64,000 nt of DNA, taken from NCBI GenBank assembly GCA_021234155.1, contig JAJEKV010000011.1, positions 23,366,101 through 23,430,100 of the forward strand. The letters run 5' to 3'. The translations under genes and the position numbers were made by a program. The notes under the pieces were generated by a model. It was not told where the DNA came from, searched no databases, and was given only the letters and a program-made list of their open reading frames with translations. Shown piece by piece: positions 55,475-64,000 of the stretch; within the stretch, counting starts at the first letter, position 1; each line of letters starts with the position of its first letter. Source of the DNA: Isoetes taiwanensis (lineage: Eukaryota > Streptophyta > Lycopodiopsida > Isoetales > Isoetaceae).

Positions 55475-56440
55475 GTGTATGCAGTTAGAGGCCTAGGCTC
55501 AGGGGAACGACAACGCCAAGACCTTAGGGAAGAAACAGACCCCCGCACCACCCCTGCAAGGAACCTATTTGAAGAAATGGAACCCATGACCCCAGAGGAT
55601 AAGATATCCCAGATGAGGACGGACCTTGAGCAGATAAAGGCTCTGTTAGCCGCACAAGCAGGAGCGGGTTCGGTGGGCAATGCTCAGTTGCCGCAAGCAT
55701 CAGCTCGGAGAGCAGGAAGGGACAAGAAGAGGAGCAAGAGAAGGAGATCCTCCAGCCCGGAATCTTCCGACTCAAGCTCGATTCGGACTCGACCCGGGAA
55801 GACGAAGAACAGGCCAGACCGAACGGATGCAAGGCGGAGGAACACCGCAGATGCAAGACAAAGGGACACCGTGGCCTCGACTACTAGAAGAAGGTAGATT
55901 CCGCGACCGGGCAATGTATGGAAGGCCCTGAAATCGAAATCAGCTTCTGGGAGAACAGTCGATTAGAAGCAGAGGCATGGCTGGACGAGATGAGCGAAAA
56001 TACGGCAATGCTTATGGCATGAAGGATAAAGACAAAGGCAGAGTGGCAAATGTTTCAACCCGAAGGGAGCAAAGACGATATGGTGGAAGGGGTACGCAAA
56101 GGCCCATGGCTTGAGCAGGGATGCTTGCAGGTTCAAGAAGTTTGCTAAAGCCTTCAAGCGCCACTACGTCCCAAGAGAGCACAAGTCCAGCATGATGCAG
56201 CAGTTCTATAGGCTCCAACAGGGAAACAAATCAGTCCAGAAATATACAGAGGAATTCATGAGGCTGAGGCTGTATGTGCCAAAGTTGGGTGAGAAGCATG
56301 CGGTAGAAAGCTATATTGAGGGGATGAGTGAGGAGATCCGCAAGCTTGTGAGGGCAATAAACCCTAAGACAGTATCAGAAGCAGAGTCCAAGGCTATAAG
56401 CTTGCAAGGAACGGGACCTCAGAATAGCGGGCGCGCATAA
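55475..56440 (+). pseudogene. Chromovirus gag, broken
   Basis: The first open part (to a TAG at 55895-55897) has PMTPEDKISQMRTDLEQIKA and an Arg/Ser-rich basic region. After several frame breaks (55898-56110), the Retrotrans_gag core resumes: FKRHYVPREHKSSMMQQFY, YTEEFMRLRLYVPKLGE, YIEGMSEEIRKLVRAINP. The zinc knuckle expected before protease is not recognisable at 56441-56718. This would have been the capsid/nucleocapsid protein. Confidence 0.75.
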
Positions 56441-56718
56441 GCAGTATTTCCGGGATAAAGGCAAGGCGACGAGAAGCTATAGCCCTAGGGCAGCCAGTCC
56501 AGTCCAAATAGAGCCCCATATGGTGGCAAACCGTGGGAAACAAATAGAGAAGAAGCAGTGTCCTTCAAGGACAAGCGAGGGGGTCAAACTACTCCAAAGC
56601 GGTCGCGATCCTTTTTGCACTATGCCCAAGGAAAAGAGACAGAGTGCATAGAAAAGCGGCTTTTGCTTCAAAAGCTTCCAGCCAAAGCCATATGACGAAA
56701 TGAACCCGCCCCTACGTC

Positions 56719-59700
56719 ATGAGTGCAGCGCTAGCGGAGTTGGGGGATTGGGACACTCTGTCTGACGACGACGGCGAGGAAGCCCGCGACTACATTCAGG
56801 GTGAGTGTCATATCTTTGCCGCAATAGATACAGAGCAAGCAGAGAGCCAGTATAAAGTAATTTCCACAGTAGGGAAGGCCAAGGCCAAGTCCTTCATAGT
56901 CTTGATAGACTCGGGAAGTAGCCATAACTTTGCATCCCCCAGAATGGTTCAAATGTTGAAGTTGAAACCACTAAAGTCAAAGCCAAGGCCCGTTGTCTTA
57001 GCAAGTGGGGCAGTAAGGCAGACGGCAGGCAAGAGAATTAACTTCGACATCGACTTGCCAGGGATTAATATCCAGATGGGGGCAGAAGTAATGGGCATTG
57101 GCAAGTACGACTTGATCATAGGAATGGAGTACCTTGGACCAGCAGGGGCCATCATCGATTGTGGAAAGCGGAAGGTGACCTTCCCAACACCCGACGGCAA
57201 GATCATCGAGATCACAGGTAAAGAAGTTATTCCCATCATGCAGTGCATGTCTTCTAAGCGGCTGTTCAAGTGCATCAAGAGCGAGCAAGTAGCATACATC
57301 TTCAAGCTTGAGATTGATGAGCCAGAATCAGAGGAAAGCAAAGAAGACAGGGTGCTCAGCAAGCTGCCGAAGCAAATAGCTCAGCTGATCACGGAATTCC
57401 ATGATCTCTTTCCAGATGAGATCAAGCAGCTTTCTCCTTATAGGGGAGTCGAGTGTGAGATAGCACTCGAACCGGGAGCAAAGCCGGCAAGTAAGGCTCC
57501 ATACAGAATGACGACGCAGGAGTTGACGGAGCTGAAGAAGCAATTGCAGGAGTTGCTCGACCTAGGCTTCATTAGACCTAGTGTCTCGCCATTTGGAGCG
57601 CCCATTCTCTTTGTAAAGAAGAAGGATGGCAGTTTAAGGATGTGCATAGACTATAGGCAGTTGAACAAGCACACCATTAAGAACAAGTATGTGCTCCCCA
57701 GATCAGATGACTTGATGGATCAACTCCAAGGTGCAAAGGTCTTCTCCAAAATCGACTTAAGGTCAGGTTATCATCAGATCAGGATAAAGGAAGAAGATAT
57801 CCATAAGACCGCCGTCAGAACACGGTATGGGCATTATGAGTTCACGGTGATGCCTTTTGGCTTATCGAATGCCCCCGCGACGTTCATGAGGCTCATGAAC
57901 GACATCTTCAGGGAGTTTTTAGACACCTTTGTGATTGTATTCTTTGATGACATTTTGGTGTATAGCAGATCCCTTGAAGAGCACGTACAACACTTAAGGA
58001 GAGTGCTAGAGAAGTTGAAGAGGCACCGGTTATGCGCCAAGTTGTCGGGCGTCACTTCGCAAATGAGAAGGTGGAATACCTGGGTCATGTGATCTCAGCA
58101 GAAAGAATCTCGACGGATCCTGCCAAGATTGAAGCCGTCATTCAATGGCCGGCGCCGAAGAATGTGCATGAAGTCAGAAGTTTTCTCGGCCTAGCAGGGT
58201 ACTACAGGAAGTTCGTGAAGAACTTTGCTAAGATAGCGCCCCGCTTAACGACTTGACGAGGGCGGAGAAAGTGAAAGATTGGGCAGAGCATTGGCACAAG
58301 AAAGCCCAAGCGGGATTTGAATTGTTGAAGGAAGCTTTAACAACCGCCCCAGTCTTAACCCTGCCGGACCCGGAGAAAGACAAGCTTGTAGCGACAGACG
58401 CGAGTAAGATAGCTACAGTGCAAAGGTTCATGCAAGAAGAGCGTGTGGTAGCGTATGATTCCGTGAAGATGAACGACGCCGAAAACGCTTACCCCACCCA
58501 CGATTAGGAATTGCTTGCGGTTGTCAGGGCATTAAGAATTTGGAGGCACTATCTTTTGGGAAGGAAGTTCCAGTTGGATACAGACCATCAGAGCCTCCAG
58601 TATGTATTCACGCAACCACACCTCAACCTGAGGCAGAGAAGGTGGATGGAGTTCCTTGAAGAGTATGACTTTGATATAGTCTACAAGCCAGGGAAGCTCA
58701 ATGTGGTAGCGGATGCGCTTTCAAGGCATCCCCTGACAACTAGAGTGCATTGCAATGCAATTTCGACGCTCTCCAGCGACTTTGGTAAGAAGATTGAAGA
58801 ATCCTTGCCAACAGATGTGGATTTCAAGGAAGTATGGGTAAGCCTCTCTAGGGAGGCTAGAACAGATAAAGAGCGGGAAGCCTTTAAACATTATAAAAAG
58901 GAAGGCAACCTGTTATACCATAAGAACAAGTTGTGCGTACCCGAATCATCAGGTGTAAGGAAATTGATCCTCCATGACACGCACAACAGCCCAATAGCTG
59001 GCCATGCGGGATTCATGAAAACATATTTCAAAGTGCGCAACAGCTATTATTGGCCAGGAATGAAGAAGCAAGTAGCTCGCTATATCAAGGAATGCCAGCT
59101 ATGTCAGCAGACAAAGGCGGAACAGCTCCGAATTCCAGGAGCATTAGAGCCATTAGCGGTGCCAAACGCTAAGTGGGAAGTAATCAGCATGGATTTTATA
59201 ACAGGCCTCCCAAGAACGGTAAGAGGGAAGGATGCCTTGATGGTAGTGGTCGACAAGTTGTCGAAAATGGCACATTTTGTGCCTTGCAGGACCACAGATA
59301 CAGCTATGGATACAACAAAGCTCTTCACCAAAGAGATCTTCAGGCTTCATGGCATGCCAAGGGAGATTATCTCCGACAGGGATCCGAAGTTCATGAGCGC
59401 CTTTTGGCAAGACCTCTTTGCGACCATTCAGACGAAGCTATCCATGAGCACGGCATATCATCCTCAGACGGATGGCCAAACGGAGCGGACCAACAGGATT
59501 TTAGAAGACATGCTACGAAACTATGTCTGGAATAAGCAAGGTATGTGGGAAGAATTTATTCACTTGGTGGAGTTTGTCTACAATAGCACCAAGCAGGAAT
59601 CATCCCAAATGTCGCCGTTTATGATCAATTACGGCTATCAGTGTCTGACTCCAGATACTTGGCACAATCCCGTGTCAAAAGTAGAGGTTTCGCAACAGAT

Positions 59701-60286
59701 GTTGGCCGACATGCAGCAGCTCGTGGAAGAAGTTCGAGGGTATTTGCTAGCAGCAAGAAGTCGACAGAAAAGCATCGCCGACAAGCATCGAACAGTAAGA
59801 GAGTTCAAAGTTGGAGATGATGTTTGGCTCAAGATCAAAGTGAAGCAGGCGAAGCTCAGGACCGGAAATTGTAAGAAGCTTGCTCCAAGGTGGGCCGGAC
59901 CTTTCAGAATAGTCGAGAGAGTAGGCAATCAAGCCTACAAACTAGACTTGCCAGCACACCTAAAGATTCATAAGGTCTTCCACGTGAGTTTGTTGAAGAA
60001 GCATACTCCAAATCCAGACGAAGTCTTGGACACTCCAACGTTGTTGGAAATGACGGAGGAGGAGTTGGAGATAGTTCCAGAATTGATTCTTGATAAAGCT
60101 TTCAAGAAAACGAGGAGATCTGAGTTTCTCCAATATTTGGTCAAGTGGAAACACTTGCCAGTGGAAGACGCGACATGGGTACTTAAGAAAGATTTAGTAA
60201 AGCAGTACCCACAGTTCATGGAGCAATGGGACGGCAAGGTCATCTCCGAAGAAATCGGCTCAGGCATGTCGATTTGTGTAGATTAA
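56719..60286 (+). pseudogene. Chromovirus pol: protease, RT, RNase H, integrase, chromodomain
   Basis: Domain order is protease ([19 protein letters not shown], active-site DSG), reverse transcriptase ([46 protein letters not shown]), RNase H (VATDAS; TDHQSLQYVF), integrase with an HHCC zinc domain (HDTHNSPIAGHAG, CQLCQQTK) and DDE residues (MDFITGLP, ISDRDPKF, TDGQTERTN), then a C-terminal chromodomain (EFLQYLVKWKHLPVEDATWV, about 60118-60230). The frame shifts near 58040 and near 58253, and a TAG (58505-58507) cuts the RNase H. RNase H also lacks the GAVL-type stretch after TDAS. The last 591-codon segment (integrase plus chromodomain) is intact. In the family, chromodomains guide integration to H3-methylated chromatin. 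Confidence 0.92.
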
Positions 60287-61169
60287 TTCTATGTATAGTT
60301 AAGATTAATCTACGCATGCAACCTATGCTAGGTATGGGTCGCATGCGTTGTGACCGATGATGAGACCACCACGGTGATCTCTAGGGCGTGGTGTAATGTC
60401 AATGTAGGCATGACCGTGTTTCTTTCCGTTTGGGCAAGTGGAAGGTAGATTAGAAAGTCTACTTCTGTCCCACGGAAGTGCAGAAGTAGACGACCTCGAG
60501 AGAAAGGAGGTCATGAAGGAATGCACTGGTAGGAAAAGCACCTCTAGCCCCATATATGCTTTGGTAGGAGGAATCAGGCCTTCATGCCCCATATACGGGA
60601 AGGACCTATCCTCCACGCTGGGCAACTAGGGTGTAGGCATGAGCGGCATATAGGCATATAGGCGCTGTCTCCACGGCCATAATGGAAGATTCACCCTCTT
60701 CCTACGCCGGGAGATTAGCCATGCATCCATGTAGATAGGTGGGGTGGTCACCATATAACCAAAATTTTATTAATAATTAAAATGGTACTAACGTAGTGTC
60801 GACCTGCAGGCCAATAGAGCGCTCCGGAGGGCAAGGAGGTCGAGCTACGAAGACTTGCAACACAAATTTTGTTGGAATATGTTGCAAAGAATGAAGAGCA
60901 CCTCGGACGTTAATTTTAATTTTGATAAACTTAATTGTCATGTTAAGTGAATTCTCGAGTGACCTGTTTCAATGATGTTATGAATTGATAAGTTATTTCA
61001 TAATATAATGGCGTGATAATGTCCTAAAAATATTACCTTAAGGTAATCTTAATAAATGTGTAAGTATTATAGTAGCTTATAGTATGTATCAGGTTGATTG
61101 CAGGTTAGGTTGATCCCAAGGTGGGGAGACCCACGATGCTGCGGACAACATCATTTCAAGCTGGGAGAA
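60287..61169 (+). other. Chromovirus 3' untranslated region and polypurine tract
   Basis: No further gene after the integrase stop. GCTGGGAGAA immediately before the 3' LTR (about 61160-61169) is the probable, rather weak polypurine tract. Confidence 0.7.
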
Positions 61170-63253
61170 TGTGACGTTCCAGGACAGTATACGGTCCCAG
61201 GACGTATACCGTACTGCCTCGTCACGCGTACACGCCACTCCGACTGACGTGTACGCTAACGTGTAGCCAGGTCGGTAGCCCTAGGGGGCAACTTGCCGAG
61301 AAATATGGGCAACTATTAATGTGCACATCTTCCAATGTACACATTAATGTGGGCACACATTTCCATGTGGACACTTGATGCCAAGTGGGCCACACCCATA
61401 GGTGCAATTAATGTGCACATTTTCCAATGCACACATTAATGTGGGCACACATTTCCATGTGAGCACATTTTGCCACCTAGCCATTAAAGGCAAGTGGGCC
61501 CATTCCCAATTATCCCACATGCCTAAAGGGGATAATTGGAAACCCTAGCCAACCCCTTGTCTATTAAGGGAGGGAAACCCTAACTGGCCCAATTTTCGTT
61601 TCTAGGGTTTTAGAACTCTGTTTTGGCTGCCTCAACAGCCAAGACCGCCTTCCAGACTCTACCTGAGAGAATTGCACCATTAGTTTCCCTTGATTCGAGC
61701 GTTTCAGCAGGATGGTCGAGCTCAGGTCAGGAGGAGCCACTCAAGGATCAGGTATTTGGCCAATTAGATAGTCTAAACCCTATTTCAGTCATAGAATCAG
61801 TAGGTTTAGCCTATTAAATCGCCCATAGCAGCCTTCTAGATCTCTAGATACCAGCCTCTAACTAAAGAACCTAACTCTATGATGCAGATTAGATATAGTT
61901 CTTTAGTTCTTCTGTGATGTATATGGATGATGTATCTCTATGAACTCCTTGTATTGGGAAGGGGGGTAGAGACCTAAAGCTTGGTAGTAGATGCTCCTAG
62001 AGTAGCCTCTCTAGCACACTATAGATTCGGCCTGTGCACAAGAACCACACCTAGTTGTGGATGAAGGGGCCAGACTGGCTTAGAAGGAGGTTCGTGTTCT
62101 GACTCTTGAATGATCCCTATGGTGTGTTAGTGCTACCGGGGATCATTGTGACTGGGTCTAATGGCTTGCCACTGAGTGCGGGCAAGGCATGGGCTCGACA
62201 CCCGTGGGGTGGGGTTCACCTTCCAATGGGTTCAAGTCGAATACGGGCAGTGGCCCTCTAGTCACCTTGAGTTAGCATGTAGATCTCTGGAGGGAGTGAT
62301 CCCTACCAGTGATGATTTTAGTGGCGAATATTCGCCAAAAAACGAATTTTTAGGGATTTTTGAAAATTGCATACGAATGTTGAGTAGTATACGTGGCCCA
62401 TTTTTTTTTGGCATATTCGCCCCGAGTTGATAGGAGGCCATCCCGCCAAGAACATATTCGCCAAGAACAAATAGATGATTTATATTGTGTTTTACTGCCA
62501 GGATAAGAGTGGTATTTGCCTATAATTCTAGATTATAAAGCTTCAGCAAGCCTATATTTCTAAACTTTAAAGCTTCAACAACAAACAAATTCGCCAAATA
62601 GTTATAAAAAAAAATGGGTAGTTTAGCATATTCGCCACTAAAACTAATCTAATTCTCCTTAGATTCGCCAACTATTCTATATAATTTGCATTGGAAAAAT
62701 AAATAAAAGCATCCCTGATCCCTACCTGCCCCATCGGAACTGGGGAGATGAAACCCAGGAATAGCCCTTTTGGCTATGCATCCGGCGGGCTACAGTCAGG
62801 TCCTGACACTTTTTAGCCTACTCTGCAAAGTGTGCACAGGAGGGGCGGATGGAGTGGACAACCCCATGCCATGTTCATATGCCAGCCCAATCCATTGTCA
62901 TGAATTCTGTCTGCAATGAACTCTGGAGACCCAAGCCGTCAGTCATTCCCTTGAGTCTGAGCCTTGGGTAGGACTTCCCATATGTATTGTGCTCACCTTG
63001 TTTATGCAGATGTGATGGACCATCCTTCGAGGTGGATATGTGCTTATGTTATATACTGACATGTATGTTTACGCTTCCGCAGCTAGGTAGGCCCTGAGGG
63101 AGACGGGGTAAAATGACCCCTTCACTCTTCCCACTGGAACCGTCACGGTTGCAGTGTTATGTGGAGGGCCCTGTATCGGCATGGAGCTGGTATGGGGGAT
63201 GAACTCCTGTTTGTATACGGTGAGTGCACCGTATACGAGTAGGGGACGTCACA
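61170..63253 (+). repeat. 3' LTR of the chromovirus, with MITE insertion
   Basis: Matches the 5' LTR from TGTGACGTTCCAGGA to GGGGACGTCACA, except for a 411-bp insertion with its 8-bp duplication. Most single-base differences from the 5' LTR are C/T or A/G changes, concentrated in the part equivalent to 50030-50520. Confidence 0.93.
62307..62717. mobile_element. hAT-type MITE inside the 3' LTR
   Basis: The element is absent from the 5' LTR, so its borders are exact. Ends are CAGTGATGATTTTA and, inverted, CAGGGATGCTTTTA (12 of 14 match), typical of hAT elements. An 8-bp target duplication ATCCCTAC (62299-62306 and 62718-62725) also fits hAT. About seven TTCGCC/GGCGAA motifs inside may be transposase-binding sites. 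No coding capacity; it needs a transposase supplied elsewhere. Confidence 0.9.
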
Positions 63254-63258
63254 GGCCG
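63254..63258 (+). repeat. Target-site duplication GGCCG, right
   Basis: Identical to 49480-49484; together they bracket the chromovirus. Confidence 0.9.
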
Positions 63259-64000
63259 CATTGCTCGTTGGGTCCTTCTTCTGCAAGAATTCGCTCCTTT
63301 TGAAATTATTCATAAAGCTGGAAAATCTCATGTTGTGCCAGATTATCTCTCACGCATCCACACAGATGATCCCTCCACGGGTGTTTCAGATGCCTTTCCT
63401 GACACACAGTTGTTCTTAGTCACGGCCACGCCCCATTGGTTTTATAACTTTCAGCAGTATCTTCTCACTGGTACTCTTCCCTCAGAAGATCCCACGCTCT
63501 CTCCAGAAAAGCTTCACTCACGTCGCCGTCAGTTTCTCCGTGAGGTCCGTGACTACACCATGGTCGCGGGCCATCTATACAAACATGGCAAGGATATGGT
63601 CCTCCGACGCTGTGTTCTTCCTCATGAAGTGCCCGATATCGTTCGACAAGCCCATGAGGGGCTTAGTGGTGGTCATTTTCATGGTGACACCACGGCATGC
63701 AAAATTCTTCTGGCAGGCTACTTCTGGCCCACGCTCTTCAAGGATGCCCACGCTCATGCCCACACGTGTGATGTCTGTCAGCGTGTGGGTCGTCCCACGG
63801 CCCATGACGCTCTCCCATTGACGCCGGTTGCCACGCCGCTCCCCTTCAGCAAATGGGGCATGGACTTTGTGGGGCCCATGGATCCACCTGTGCGGCACAC
63901 CCATCCCCGTTACATTCTGGTCATCACTGATTATGCTACAAAATGGGCGGAGGCCTGTGCCCTACCAGACAACACTGCAGCCAGCACAGCCAAGGTTCTT
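63259..64000 (+). pseudogene. Older gypsy element: RNase H end and integrase, runs off the window
   Basis: The frame continues that at 49484 and stays open to the window end without a stop: RIARWVLLLQEFAPFEIIHK and VPDYLSRIHTDD close the RNase H. Then comes an integrase zinc domain (HEGLSGGHFHGDTTACKILL, CDVCQRVG) and the first catalytic region (WGMDFVGPM, VITDYATKWAEA). There is no start codon in the window because its beginning lies before the inserted chromovirus. Long overlapping plus- and minus-strand open frames at 63540-63904 are shadows of this one. Confidence 0.88.

Larger units (their letters stand above)
49485..63253 (+). mobile_element. Complete Ty3/gypsy chromovirus carrying an H3-like gene
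   Basis: The 13.77-kb element has two LTRs, a Met-tRNA primer-binding site, two extra genes ahead of gag, gag, then protease, reverse transcriptase, RNase H and integrase in that order, a terminal chromodomain and a perfect 5-bp target duplication. The LTRs are about 97 percent identical by eye (excluding the MITE), so it is fairly recent. It is now inactive: gag, the polymerase and both extra genes each hold a stop or frameshift. It lies inside an older gypsy element, and its 3' LTR was later hit by a hAT-type MITE. Confidence 0.93.

Noticed and set aside
63540-63904. Plus- and minus-strand open frames near the right edge
   Set aside because: They overlap the integrase frame of the older gypsy element, which has the recognisable motifs.

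Overview
The window looks like a slice of a large, repeat-rich land-plant nuclear genome. Support comes from one intact CrRLK1L malectin-like receptor kinase gene, broken copies of two plant gene families (a WNK kinase and an RCD1/SRO PARP-domain protein) that still carry introns, and plant-type LINE, Ty1/copia and Ty3/gypsy chromovirus elements. I cannot name the species. A seed-free plant or gymnosperm would fit the repeat load, but that is a guess.

Layout. 0-7.5 kb: purine-rich simple repeat, two candidate Helitron 3' ends, an unidentified spliced gene fragment, a palindrome array and a 63-bp tandem repeat. 7.6-22.6 kb: an LTR-like module, WNK and SRO pseudogenes, nested terminal-inverted-repeat elements, a 121-bp tandem duplication and a 5'-truncated LINE. 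22.4-26.0 kb: a broken copia element on the minus strand, itself interrupted by a second LINE. 26.0-29.0 kb: two decayed, unusual genes on the plus strand, one with a kinase-like fold and one with a coiled coil and RING-like end. 29.2-30.4 kb: six fold-back hairpins in a row. 31-34 kb: gene scraps and a local duplication. 34.2-36.8 kb: the CrRLK1L gene (minus), the only host gene that looks functional. 37-43 kb: interleaved repeat copies and a motif cluster. 43.4-45.8 kb: a gypsy gag and probable LTR on the minus strand. 47.1-64 kb: an older gypsy element (plus) split inside its RNase H frame by a complete younger chromovirus at 49485-63253, whose 3' LTR in turn holds a hAT-type MITE.

The main discovery candidate is that chromovirus. 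Between its primer-binding site and gag it carries two extra genes. The first starts with a tail identical to histone H3 residues 1-9 (after Met removal, ARTKQTARK) and ends with a full H3 histone fold. Each extra gene has a TATA box about 100-120 bp before its ATG and a pair of about 65-bp hairpin repeats further upstream, so each looks like a separate transcription unit inside the retroelement. The same element ends its integrase with a chromodomain, the module class that reads methylated H3 tails. A second candidate is the six-hairpin array at 29.2-30.4 kb, which resembles a cluster of young MIRNA or hairpin-siRNA loci.
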